64,000 nucleotides of DNA from Caprella mutica (taxonomy: Eukaryota > Arthropoda > Malacostraca > Amphipoda > Caprellidae). Positions 1 through 12,650 of the stretch are shown here, in pieces. Numbering within the stretch: the first letter of the stretch is position 1; each line of letters begins with the position of its first letter. The DNA is taken from the NCBI GenBank assembly GCA_947561585.1, contig CANNZV010001048.1:1-64000 (forward strand), read 5' to 3'. Below the pieces are notes generated by a model. It was not told the DNA's origin. It saw only the letters and a list, made by a program, of their open reading frames with translations, and searched no databases. Made by a program: the position numbers and the translations under genes.

Positions 1-867
1 GAAAAGAGTCACTGTGATGATGTACTATCAGAGAAAAGAGTCACTGTGATGATGTACTATCAGAGAAAAGAGTCACTGTGATGATGTACTATCAGAGAAA
101 AGAGTCACTGTGATGATGTACTATCAGAGAAAAGAGTCACTGTGATGATGTACTATCAGAGAAAAGAGTCACTGTGATGATGTACTATCAGAGAAAAGAG
201 TCACTGTGATGATGTACTATCAGAGAAAAGAGTCACTGTGATGATGTACTATCAGAGAAAAGAGTCACTGTGATGATGTACTATCAGATGAAAAGAGTCA
301 CTGTGATGTTGTACTATCAGAGAAAAGAGTCACTGTGATGATGTACTATCAGAGAAAAGAGTCACTGTGATGATGTACTATCAGAGAAAAGAGTCACTGT
401 GATGATGTACTATCAGAGAAAAGAGTCACTGTGATGATGTACTATCAGAGAAAAGAGTCACTGTGATGATGTACTATCAGAGAAAAGAGTCACTGTGATG
501 ATGTACTATCAGAGAAAAGAGTCACTGTGATGATGTACTATCAGAGAAAAGAGTCACTGTGATGATGTACTATCAGAGAAAAGAGTCACTGTGATGATGT
601 ACTATCAGAGAAAAGAGTCACTGTGATGATGTACTATCAGAGAAAAGAGTCACTGTGATGATGTACTATCAGAGAAAAGAGTCACTGTGATGAGGTACTA
701 TCAGAGAAAAGAGTCACTGTGATGATGTACTATCAGAGAAAAGAGTCACTGTGATGATGTACTATCAGAGAAAAGAGTCACTGTGATGATGTACTATCAG
801 AGAAAAGAGTCACTGTGATGATGTACTATCAGAGAAAAGAGTCACTGTGATGATGTACTATCAGAGA
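1..867. repeat. 32-bp minisatellite, about 27 copies
   Basis: The window opens inside a very homogeneous tandem array. The 32-bp unit begins gaaaagagtcactgtgatga and ends tgtactatcaga. Only a few copies differ: an extra t near 288, gatgttg near 309, and gatgaggtac near 695. The near identity suggests recent expansion or continuing homogenisation. The left edge is cut by the window, so the true length is unknown. No gene is seen in it. Confidence 0.95.
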
Positions 868-1433
868 TATATCAGTTGTAACATTAAAAACCATTCTAAG
901 TTATAACCATTTGATAGAAACGATGTAGATTAGCAATTACATAAATTAGTTAAACTTCATAAAGTTACAAGATATAGTTTAATCAATTTTATAACTCGTT
1001 ACCATAGGTTTTTCTTTTTTTTGCACATTAAAGTATATAGTAGAGTGAAACATGCTTAAGAACTTTGTAAATTTGTATAAAAACATTTACTAATTACCAA
1101 ATTGCATGTATTTATTTCATCAATATTTAACTACACGTAGAACGTAGAGGTTTGTAATTAAATACGGAATGTAAATACATAAATTATAGACGACAAATTC
1201 CACAGGTAAAAAATTCTTAAACATCAATAGTAATTAGAGTTTCAATGAAGTTATTGATCATTCATAATATTTAAATTATTTATTCGATTTCAACAGTCAG
1301 TATTTCAGGGAAGATAACACCAACAATATAGTGAAATAGTAGAGAATGCAGAAACAGTTAAAACACTGACTGTAATAAAAAGTAAAAATAGGCCTACTTT
1401 CTTCCGACCAAACACAGTGGCAACTTCAAAATA

Positions 1434-1631
1434 CAGGGTGACCCACCAAAAACTGTACCCAACTTAGAATCAATATAAATATCGTATTTATAAATAGTTG
1501 AAAAATGAGTTGAAGTGAATTTAAAAGTTAGATTTTTTCTTGTATCCATTCTGCCACCGTCATTGCTTAAGATTGTATGTGTACGATATTAATATTTCAA
1601 ACTTGGGTACACTTTTTTGTGGGTCACCCTG
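1434..1631. mobile_element. Short TIR element (MITE-like), 198 bp
   Basis: The left end reads cagggtgacccaccaaaaac and the right end is its near-perfect reverse complement, finishing gtgggtcaccctg. The arms match over about 29 bp, including the inner gtacccaa. The element is non-coding. The left end follows TA, but no clear target-site duplication is seen on the right. This form fits a non-autonomous cut-and-paste element, possibly Tc1/mariner-like; the superfamily is inference. Confidence 0.7.
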
Positions 1632-1810
1632 AATAGTCAGTTTATTTTGAGGTGATGTATTATTATGAATACCACCTAACATATGTCTATAGACATATGT
1701 GTACATGATATATATGGCTAGTCTATTTTAGTTCATTATTATCATACATTGAAAATACTTGAAATAACAAAATCTTCTACATTACGTTTTAGTGTGAATC
1801 TTAATGAACT

Positions 1811-1935
1811 ACCTACCTCTACCTACATCTCTACCTACAATACACTACAGTACCTACCTCTACCTACATCTCTACCTACAATACACTACAGTACCTACCT
1901 CTACCTACATTTCTACCTACAGTACACTACCTACC
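1811..1935. repeat. 41-bp tandem repeat, three copies
   Basis: The unit begins acctacctctacctacatct and ends in tacactacagt. It is about 41 bp long and occurs three times, the last copy diverged. Inside each unit the shorter motif ctacctac recurs, so this is a two-level simple repeat. Confidence 0.8.
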
Positions 1936-2890
1936 TATAAATAACAGTACAGTACACTTGTCAGTAAAATCAATATAACTCATGTGAAGATATAAATGGT
2001 AATGCGAAACCAAATATATCTGTGCGTACTCTACAGAAGGTTTATCTCTATTTTTACACATGTTTTTTGTAGAGTACTGCTGTTAGAGTAGTACGTAATT
2101 TTGAATTATTGATCTAGTACATAAAAAATCTAGGACATTGATATTGGTTATAAAAAATGTAAAAAAAAGATTTGAATTCCAAAATAACATAGTGAAATTA
2201 ATCACATGTATTAGGGCTGACTATTGGTTTAAAGTCTAGAGTTGATGAGCAAAGTGTTCACTTTGTACAGTTATAGTCTCTCGCTATAACTAACTATAGT
2301 TAGACTATATATAACTATAGAGAGTCCAGTGTCCTCCCTCCATAGAAATTACAAAGAAACATGTGGTTAAAAACAGGAAGTGGCTACTGGCTCCACAGTT
2401 ACTCCATTAAATACCCTTACTCTGTACATAGTCTATGGGCACTGAACTAGGTGATTACCTAGTTACAACTTACAATGACACACAATCTAAATTATCGTCA
2501 GAGTAAAATCAAAAAACAGTTCGTGAAATAAAATGCGTGATGTTAAAATTTCATAAATTCATCCAAATACCTAACAGAGCGTAAGTTTCTAAACATTGAC
2601 AGCAGTAATCCAATATCTAGCATTAAGTTCCTTTGTTGCAAAGTGATGTCAAACCTTCTCACATGACACTTAAGGATTTACTCTCAAAAGGTTATAATTC
2701 ATTATGGCAAGTAAAGATAGAGTGTAAGAGAGTAATTAAAAGTTCCTAACGTGAGACAGTACTTCAAACAGCAATGTCGAGAAGAGGAAGTTTGGAATCG
2801 GGTGACGGTGTATCTGGTGTCACTGTATCTGGTGACTGGATACATCTGGATGCTATTATTTCACAGTGGATGCACTAGGAACTATTAGTA

Positions 2891-4818
2891 CACATAATCA
2901 CACAGAAGCACTGTGTGTTACATATAATCACACAGAAGCACTGTGTGTTACATATAATAACACAGAAGCACTGTGTGTTACATATAATAACCCAGAAGCA
3001 CTGTGTGTTACATATAATCACACAGAAGCACTGTGTGTTACATATAATCACACAGAAGCACTGTGTGTTACATATAATAACACAGAAGCACTGTGTGTTA
3101 CATATAATCACACAGAAGCACTGTGTGTTACATATAATAACACAGAAGCACTGTGTGTTACATATAATCACACAGAAGCACTGTGTGTTACATATAATAA
3201 CACAGAAGCACTGTGTGTTACATATAATCACACAGAAGCACTGTGTGTTACATATAATAACCCAGAAGCACTGTGTGTTACATATAATAACACAGAAGCA
3301 CTGTGTGTTACATATAATAACACAGAAGCACTGTGTGTTACATATAATCACACAGAAGCACTGTGTGTTACATATAATAACCCAGAAGCACTGTGTGTTA
3401 CATATAATCACACAGAAGCACTGTGTTACATATAATAACACAGAAGCACTGTGTGTTACATAATAACCCAGAAGCACTGTGTGTTACATATAATCACACA
3501 GAAGCACTGTGTGTTACATATAATCACACAGAAGCACTGTGTGTTACATATAATCACACAGAAGCACTGTGTGTTACATATAATCACACAGAAGCACTGT
3601 GTGTTACATATAATCACACAGAAGCACTGTGTGTTACATATAATAATACAGAAGCACTGTGTTACATATAATCACACAGAAGCACTGTGTGTTACATATA
3701 ATCACACAGAAGCACTGTGTGTTACATATAATCACACAGAAGCACTGTGTGTTACATATAATCACACAGAAGCACTGTGTGTTACATATAATCACACAGA
3801 AGCACTGTGTTACATATAATCACACAGAAGTACTGTGTGTTACATATAATCACACAGAAGCACTGTGTGTTACATATAATCACACAGAAGCACTGTGTGT
3901 TACATATAATCACACAGAAGCACTGTGTGTTACATATAATAACACAGAAGCACTGTGTGTTACATATAATCACACAGAAGCACTGTGTTACATATAATCA
4001 CACAGAAGCACTGTGTGTTACATATAATCACACAGAAGCACTGTGTGTTACATATAATAACACAGAAGCACTGTGTGTTACATATAATAACACAGAAGCA
4101 CTGTGTGTTACATATAATAACACAGAAGCACTGTGTTACATATAATCACACAGAAGCACTGTGTGTTACATATAATCACACAGAAGCACTGTGTGTTACA
4201 TATAATAACACAGAAGCACTGTGTTACATATAATCACACAGAAGCAGTGTGTGTTACATATAATCACACAGAAGCACTGTGTGTTACATATAATAACACA
4301 GAAGCACTGTGTTACATATAATCACACAGAAGCACTGTGTGTTACATATAATCACACAGAAGCACTGTGTGTTACATATAATAATACAGAAGCACTGTGT
4401 TACATATAATAATACAGAAGCACTGTGTTACATATAATAATACAGAAGCACTGTGTTACATATAATCACACAGAAGCACTGTGTGTTACATATAATAATA
4501 CAGAAGCACTGTGTTACATATAATCACACAGAAGCACTGTGTGTTACATATAATCACACAGAAGCACTGTGTGTTACATATAATAACACAGAAGCACTCT
4601 GGTTACATATAATAATACAGAAGCACTGTGTTACATATAATCACACAGAAGCACTGTGTGTTACATATAATAATACAGAAGCACTGTGTTACATATAATA
4701 ATACAGAAGCACTGTGCGTTACATATAATAATACAGAAGCACTGTGTTACATATAATAATACAGAAGCACTGTGTGTTACATATAATCACACAGAAGCAC
4801 TGAGTGTTACTTATAATT
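2891..4818. repeat. 30/28-bp minisatellite with hairpin units, about 65 copies
   Basis: The 30-bp unit contains cacagaagcactgtgtgtta followed by catataatca. A 28-bp version lacks one gt (cactgtgtta). Units differ at a few sites: taatcacac, taataacac, taatacac, and cccagaagc. Each unit holds cacacag-aagca-ctgtgtg, a 7-bp inverted repeat with a 5-base loop. The 28-bp units become frequent after about 3420 and recur at spacings of 148, 178 and 88 bp, showing higher-order duplication. Because 30 is a multiple of three, long spurious ORFs run through both strands. Confidence 0.95.
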
Positions 4819-4825
4819 GTAGCTA

Positions 4826-5363
4826 CAGAGTTAGACAGTAGTTACAGAGTTACAGACAGTAGCTACAGAGTTACAGACAGTAGCTACAGAGTTACAGACA
4901 GTAGTTACAGAGTTACAGACAGTAGCTACAGAGTTACAGACAGTGGCTACAGAGTTACAGACAGTAGTTACAGAGTTACAGACAGTAGCTACAGAGTTAC
5001 AGACAGTAGTTACAGAGTTACAGACAGTAGCTACAGAGTTACAGACAGTAGTTACAGAGTTACAGACAGTAGCTACAGAGTTACAGACAGTAGTTACAGA
5101 GTTACAGACAGTAGCTACAGAGTTACAGACAGTAGTTACAGAGTTACAGACAGTAGCTACAGAGTTACAGACAGTAGCTACAGAGTTACAGACAGTAGCT
5201 ACAGAGTTACAGACAGTAGCTACAGAGTTACAGACAGTAGCTACAGAGTTACAGACAGTAGCTACAGAGTTACAGACAGTAGCTACAGAGTTACAGACAG
5301 TAGCTACAGAGTTACAGACAGTAGCTACAGAGTTACAGACAGTAGCTACAGAGTTACAGACCT
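4826..5363. repeat. 21-bp minisatellite, about 25 copies
   Basis: The 21-bp unit is gtagctacagag followed by ttacagaca, with gtagt and gtggc variants. The early part alternates gtagct and gtagtt units in pairs, which suggests expansion as a 42-bp dimer; the later part is uniform gtagct. The array begins directly after the 30-bp array. The unit length is divisible by three, so it reads as a repetitive peptide, which I regard as spurious. Confidence 0.95.
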
Positions 5364-5997
5364 TGGTGTGGCCAGTAAGTCGTAGCAGTAGATTGCTGTG
5401 GTAGATTCAAGGCTGAGTAGATTATCTACTTCATAGCAGTCACCTCGCCAGTTGGCAGGCACCGAAGAATTCAGGAAATGCCCAAAGAAAAATAGATGTT
5501 TAGTTATGGAGATGTGAGTAGGTATTCTGTGGTAGGTATACTGTGGTAGGTATGCAGCAGACTGGCTATTAGGGGGCACAGGGTATTAGGGGGTAGGGGA
5601 GAACTGAGTATATGGGGAGACTTTAGGGGTATGTGCCGTAACTAATACATATTTATGGATTCAATTGCAGAAATAAATACCTTGTATCTACTTACTATAA
5701 CCATAAATATTGAAATAATAAAATTGAGGAATATTATAGATATTAATTAGAATCTGCACAATAAATATGTGCTTCTCTTATTTTAAAAGATATACGTGTA
5801 GTGCATTTAAGAAAGAGGGTACTATATTATAGTAGCTAGTAATAGCTACTATGTATGAGAGTAGTTGCCTCGTGTATGAGAGTAGTTGCCTCGTGTATGA
5901 GAGTAGTTGCCTTGTTTATGAGAGTACTCCCTCTCATACATGAATATGTGAAGTACCATTGACCTCCTTTGGTGTGTAAGCCATACAGTCTAGGGTA
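5364..5997. other. Non-coding stretch with a small 21-bp repeat
   Basis: No gene is seen. At about 5853-5935 a 21-bp unit, atgagagtagttgcctcgtg plus t, occurs about three and a half times. Confidence 0.6.
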
Positions 5998-6246
5998 CAC
6001 TATACACACTACACAGACCCATACACACTACACAGATCCATACACACTACACAGACCCATACACAGTACACAGATCCATACACACTACACAGACCCATAC
6101 ACACTACACAGACCCATACACACTACACAGACCCATACACACTACACAGACCCATACACACTACACAGACCCATACACACTACACAGATCCATACACACT
6201 ACACAGACTCATACACACTACACAGACCCATACACATTGCACAGTA
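5998..6246. repeat. 19-bp minisatellite, about 13 copies
   Basis: The unit is cccatacacactacacaga (19 bp) with c/t variants (gatcc, gactc). Because 19 is not a multiple of three, the ORF through it cycles through three peptide phases and is not a gene. Confidence 0.9.
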
Positions 6247-6256
6247 TACTATACCT

Positions 6257-6822
6257 ACAGGGTGTTTCATATCACATCTGATAAAATTTGACAGCTTGCA
6301 TAAAAATCAAAAATAAATAATAAAAACTCTTTCAAGAATAACAAAATGTCTAGAAATGCTTCGTTATCGAGATATCGATACCCTGATTCTAATGTAATTT
6401 TTGACATGCATAGGGAATTTCACATAAAACAAACATCGTTTTCACAAAAGCAGTGATTAATAGTAGAAAATTAATTAATAATAATATTATACCATAGGTA
6501 CTATAAGATCTGTTTTGTTTAATTTTACACTAATAACCATCTGTTAGGAACGTAAGTACTTGTGAGTATCTAGGTAGGAGTTGTTTTGAAACTTTAAATA
6601 TCAGTATCTGTAAACTAAGCAGTTTTGATAATTCATGTTTTCGTGAACCAATGTTTGTTATATGCGACATTCCCTACGTATGTCACAAATTACCCTATCA
6701 TTAAGGTAACAATATATCGATAACGAAGCAATTAGTGGACATTTCTTTTACTCTTGAATATGTTTCATATTTTTTGTTTTTTATGCAAGCTGTCAAATTT
6801 TGTCGGATCTGACCTTGTATAG
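6257..6822. mobile_element. Foldback element, about 570 bp
   Basis: The left arm has aaaatttgacagcttgcat, followed later by cttcgttatcgagatatcga. The right arm is the inverted copy: tcgataacgaagca, then atgcaagctgtcaaatttt. The arms match imperfectly over at least 110 bp each and enclose roughly 340 bp of AT-rich spacer. There is no coding capacity. The class cannot be fixed, because the ends and target duplication are unclear. Confidence 0.75.
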
Positions 6823-8879
6823 TTAATTTGGAAGAAGATAGAAATAAGAGTTTCAAAGGCTTATAATTCAAAGTATTCATTATGTTGATTAATATTACTA
6901 TTACTTCAATTACTCTTAGCGCCTCTAAATTCTTCCTTTAGTTTTATTATATCAATTATAAGCAGTTTGTTATGTTTAGATATATTTATAGGACTTCGTC
7001 AGAATATATTGCTCTTATTTCCTATATAATTATTAAAGTTGTACGTATGCAAGATAAATGAAACCTGCCCTCTGTTTATAGTTTCGGAATACCCTCACAT
7101 AAAATAAGAAGTTAATTCATTACATTGTTTTAATAGGATTTTAGAGAAGGTAAGATGTTACTATAATGGCTGGTGAAATAATATGAAATATCAACTAATT
7201 TCACGCATTATTCTGCCATCATTCACATTTAAGAAGTATTAAAGTAATATTGCGATAATAAACAATAATGGACAGAATTAAATCTTAACGACCCGTCTAA
7301 TAGATTTTCTAATTCTCTCTAGCTTTAGAATTATAACTTTTGTAGCCGTTTGAATTACTTATATGAAGAAAATAACTTTTCAATTATTTGTTAAAATGCA
7401 AGTGAATGGAAACTGATTAACTGATATAGATAATATTTACCATACTCCCTTCTTCGAAATCTTCACCATGCTATCGTCTGCTCAGAGAAAATAGCGAACT
7501 CTTCTTTTCTAGCCAAGATATTTCATTTCCTCATTTCACTGATATGTTCAGAGCGTGTTTCAATAAAGTTCAGGAATACAGTCCCCATTGACCTCTGGGA
7601 TCCATGGCAACGCTAGCGACATCTGGCAACCCTGCTAGAGGGATTTAATTCATGTTATTTATAAGTTAGAAAATACAGCAGAGTCTTCAATTAGTAAAAT
7701 AGAGAAGACCGAACCAGCCACTCGTTGCAATGGTAAATAACTAATTACTTTATTCTCTTATGATAAACAATAAAAATCATTACTATTTACATTCATATCA
7801 TTACAGTTATATAAAAAGAGTGAAAAGTATGTGAAATAGTATTCCATTGGTTGTAGTTAAAGAAGTGAAGTGAGTTTGTTTTGCACACGCTAGTTGCTAT
7901 AGATTACTAATTAAAGCCGTGTTGTTTGTTTCTTACTCTCTGATCCTTTGAAATGCTACACACATTTTATCATTATCACCATTAGCATCGAAACAAAATG
8001 TCCGCTTAGAGACTTCCCATATAAATAAGTAATTGACTAATCGCATTAAAAGATGTTGAAGAAGTATCTCATTCGACAGAGCATAAGTTTCAGAACAAAT
8101 GCATGGGTTTTAACAGAGTACTGTGGTATAACTGTAAGCCTATCGTATTTCAGTTTTTCACATCTGGTTCTATTATTAGATAGCATTTCAAGTAATATAA
8201 TAGAACACATTTCACATAACTACACTTGAATTACTCAAGAACACGAATTTTATTCAAATTACTTCAATTGTGTAACGATTAAAAAAAGGGATCTTTGAAG
8301 CAGTCAAGTTCTTCATCCAGCCTACCTATTGGTAATTCCTTTTGTATTAAGTCACACATATTAGCATTTCAATAGGTTCATGAAGGCACAATGCAGCTGA
8401 CCGTTCATAACCCTTTGTGCGGACTGCATTCATCAATGTCCGGCCCACAAAGTGGACACAGGACAAAAACTACCACCCTGAGGGACGAACGCGTGGCTCT
8501 GATACAAGCCATTGTCCGCAAAAGAGTCCACCAATCACTGGTGTCACTTACGAACAGAATTATCCTACACTAACAATCACTCTTCAATAAGTTACTGCAA
8601 TGCACCTATTCAACACAAACCCATGATAAGCCTTTTCCAAAGGTATCATATTATCGCCATTGCTCTTACGGAACAGACTAAATCATTTTCAGTCTGAAGT
8701 CAATCGTGAGGACACGTGTCCTTAAATCGGGACTCGAGCATGTGACTGAAATGAGATGTTTATTCTGAACTGAAAATGCACCTAAGACTGTTATTAAGTC
8801 ATCTGAATTAACTATCACACTAAGAAATCTGTCCAGATAATGACCCAATTGTGAAGAAAAAGACTTTCACTGACTGAAG

Positions 8880-8925
8880 ATGAACTTGGTGCGAAAATTC
8901 AAGAAGTATCCTATTCCAGCCCCAG
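8880..8925 (+). CDS. Possible short exon with donor (uncertain)
   Basis: An ATG at 8880 opens a 15-codon frame that runs into a strong donor, ccccag|gtaagc, at 8925/8926. The upstream 500 bases are less AT-rich than the surroundings. It could be the end of a 5' exon, coding or not, of a gene to the right. No homology is recognised and no partner exon is identified, so this is only a pointer. Confidence 0.15.
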
Positions 8926-11900
8926 GTAAGCTGTCATATTTTTAAATTATTTTTCTTATTTCCAATGAACTTAGTGTAGCTAATGATTTTAGTTATCTCA
9001 CATATTCCAGGTTAAATAGTGAGAGTTATTCTTGTAGTGAAACTAAACGTCCAGATTTTTTAGAAATGTACTTGTACTTGTTTTTGGGCCGCTCCTTCAT
9101 TTTAAAATGTTGTAGACTTCCTGAAAATTGTATACAGGCTCTCAAATATTATTTTCTTAAACTAATGTTCCACTAACAAGTAACAGATTGTTGATAAGAA
9201 CCAATTGCAAGAAGTTGAAAGCTACCATCTAGCAACATTTAAATCATTTTCACACTATTATAACGATCCCACTGACTACTATTAAACTCAAGGAAATGGA
9301 ATTATAAGTTCTCTCAGGTAATGCAACTATTCACATTCAGTGCAACATCTTTTTCACTATTTAGAAGCCTCTAGAATTTTAATAGAGTCCCTAGTTATTT
9401 TTATTTAGTTGTACCACACTCCATTTTAAATGATTATATACTTTATAGTGATAAAATGAATGCCTCATTCAAACTATAGGTTGAACATTGTAACATCACT
9501 CAGCTTTGACCTGATTGGTTTAGGTTGCTGATAATTTTAGAATTCAAACTACCTATAATGGTGTGTCTTTTATAATTCTCTAATCCAGTGAAAATTTGTT
9601 ATATTTTCATTGTTTTTTCCGTCACTTTATAGCCACTCTTCTGGAGTAAACTTGGACGAAAATATGATTGAAATTATCATTACCATCACCTTTCTAATTA
9701 TAAAGGCCATTTGAATTTCAATGTAATGGATTCAATGGGTTGACCAAAAGTAGTTAAACAGATCTAAACATTATCGACTGTTTTCTGTGACTATTTAATC
9801 GATTTCTTTTGGTGAATTGTGATATCTCAATGAATTAGATATCATAGAGGTTGTTTACCACATAGTTCTCACTACTCCTACATGTTTGTCAGAAGTTACA
9901 GCGCAAACACGAGTTAGTTATGTTTGACTATAGACTCACACTTTGCGAAACACTTATCTAACTATAGAAACAGTTACCAATAATTTTAACATAGAGGAAT
10001 AGTTCATGTTAAAGTGTACCTACAAAGTTTGAAAGACTAATTGATAATCCATATCGAAAAAAGTATAGTCATGCGGTTAAATCTAACCCATATTAATATG
10101 GTATAACGAACTTTTATTAACGAACGGTAACTAATATTAACGAACTTTCGTTTCAGTTACAAAACTAAAAAATAACTTTCTAAAAAAAAGTCAATGATAT
10201 TTAAAATGTTAAAGTCAATGATAGTTATGCTCACTACATGTACAATATAAACATTAAATTTACAAAAATGGTGATCCAATAACAAAGTGTTCACATTTTC
10301 TTAGGTGACTAAATTATCAAATTGTACGTATAACAAGTATATAAAATCTATCTATAATAGTACATAAAATATATTAACACTCATTGAATACTATTCAAAT
10401 AGAAGTTTTTATTTCATATATTTTTACACATTGATAACAGCTAGATATTTTAGTTTGATAACTAAATAACTTGCTAAAATTGTCGAAGAATTTCCAAACT
10501 TAGCCACTATTAGACAGGCTAAACTTTCACGATTCCATTGCTATATTGGTCCATTTAGGGGAAACTGAACTAACTTGTTAGATAATATTATTCCCCTAAT
10601 TGCGTTTTTAGTGATCATTCAGTCTTGAAACAAATAAATATTTCCAAAATATTGTCATTAAAATCAACAAAACACCATTCATTTCCTAATCTAGAAGATC
10701 TTATGTATCAAAACAAATAAAATCATAAAATAAATAAATTAAAATATAAGCGTTAATGTTACCATTATAATCTTTCTCCATAGGAATAGCGTTACTATAA
10801 AGGATAAACAAGCATCTCTAGCTAACAAGCATATCCAACAAAAAGAGAAAGAATGAGGCATGCCTATCAAAAAGCATATTCCAAACAAATAAGCATAATG
10901 CATATCCCAGCAAACATTCATTTCCCTGAATAAACACCATCACCATCTCTACAACAAACAAAGCATGTCAAGATGATCCGCAAAGAGGGGTTAAATCTGA
11001 GAAAAGTACAAGAGGTGATGAGAGGGAATAGCAGTTCCTGCAGGCAAGCCTAAAGCTGACCAACCATCCGCCCCATTCCAAGTCAACAGCTACTAACTAC
11101 TCAGAACACTTACCAAAAGACAAACCAAAGAAACTTCCTAGATACGTAAATGTCATACCTCGATTTGAAGGCCCGATCCAACCAGAGTGAAAAGAGTTTG
11201 CGACGTTTAATTAAAAAATGAGAAGAGTCATGATTGGTTTGTAGAAGTGACGTCACGAGTATTGATCCCCATAGTTTGCTCTCTTCATGTATGCTTCCAT
11301 AGGTCACACGGACTTTGATACTCCTATACGTAGTTAGGCAATTACACGCATATTAATGATGAACGTGTACGCAGCTTTAAAAACTCTTTGATATTTCAAA
11401 CTAATCTTATGGAGAGCGCGTTTCAACGAAAGAGCATACTGTGACATTATGTCAAAGGGCAAAAATATAATGGACAAAATTCAAGGTAATGAAAAGTTGT
11501 TTAAGAGGGAAGCTTTATAATTAACATCTAATTGTTATAACTTTATAACTATAATCCTATAACTTTGAAAAGGAATGAGAAGTCGGTCAGTCTATAGTCA
11601 TAGACTATAGATGATAATAAATTACTGATGTCAAGTGAACCTGAAAGTATTACATTCAATGATGAAGATAAAACTTCAAAATTAATTATTCATTCGGTAA
11701 TTACAAATACTGAAATTATTCAGTATTGGTATACAGTGCAATTTCTTCCGATGTAATTCAAACATACAAACAAGTAGAGGGTGTCCCTTGGGATTCTGTA
11801 TCTCAGTTGTAAAAATCACGTTGCAGAATTTAGAGGAAAATATTACAAACTTCATCTGTGAATGTTACTTTGGAAGAGATGATGTCCTTGCAGTAGTTCC

Positions 11901-12618
11901 TATCTCAGATAGAGATTGGATTCTCAATGCAATAACAACACTCATCCAGCATTCGAAATAACTTCATTTTGTCAATCTTAGACTTACGAAGATACGAAGG
12001 TAGAATTTATGGAGTGTTGCAAACCTAACACACGATTCAATTTTAGCTTTTCGACAGTTGTCAACTTTCAACCTCAAGCCTGCAAAATGTCAGTAGTGAA
12101 ATCATAAATAAACAGAGCCAATAATCCAGATAGATGAAAAATCTGAAATTAGAAATATTGAAAAAGTTTCAAACTAATTACTTATCCGGGACGATTCATT
12201 TCTTCACAACCTGAACAAATAACTCATAATGTCCAATTTAATCTACCTTCTGTCTAAGATCAAACAATTAGCCGATTCGAAAACCACTATACCATTGCAG
12301 AATAAAAATTAGTAATAAATTGAAGATCACTGTAGAATAAAATTTATTTAAATTAAGAGACACAATAGGACCATTAGGACACCATGAGACAGTCTATAGA
12401 TGTAACTGCAGAAAAACAAAGACTATAAGAGATACATTATGCTTCATAAGAATGTCACAACTGAAAATAACAATTCTAAGACAGCAGCAAAGGGAGGTGA
12501 CGGGACATACTGTCGATAATAGCGGGGCTAGTAATTCTGAGGTACTGTAGCTCTTGATGGAATAGCACATAACTAATTTCTTACTTACTTATTTTACACT
12601 AAAATGTTTTAAAATTAG

Positions 12619-12650
12619 ATTTGGTAACAAAAGTGATTTTGTTACCAAAT
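12619..12650. repeat. Perfect hairpin, 14-bp stem
   Basis: The arms atttggtaacaaaa and ttttgttaccaaat are exact reverse complements around a 4-base loop, gtga. It is isolated, with no gene nearby. It may be the core of a decayed inverted-repeat element. Confidence 0.7.

Larger units (their letters stand above)
868..2865. other. AT-rich non-coding stretch
   Basis: No supported gene is seen. The stretch contains a small inverted-repeat element (1434-1631), a perfect 22-bp palindrome (1679-1700) and a 41-bp tandem repeat (1811-1935). The only ORF here is the translation of the 41-bp repeat and is not taken as a gene. Confidence 0.6.

Noticed and set aside
2866..4698. Long ORFs on both strands (up to 200 codons)
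   Set aside because: They are translations of the 30/28-bp tandem repeat and are present in several frames and on both strands; the peptides only repeat the unit.
1..4818. Regular 30-32-bp repeats as a CRISPR array
   Set aside because: The units are head-to-tail with no unique spacers, and the genome is eukaryotic.
4804..5404. ORFs coding repeated SSYRVTD or VATELQT peptides
   Set aside because: Two frames are open because the 21-bp unit lacks stops. There is no promoter, signal peptide or splice partner. A gtaagt lies just after the array (about 5371) but without a matching gene.
8391..8697. Overlapping ORFs of 60-61 codons
   Set aside because: Not homologous to anything recognised; they may be part of an untranslated exon, but this is not shown.
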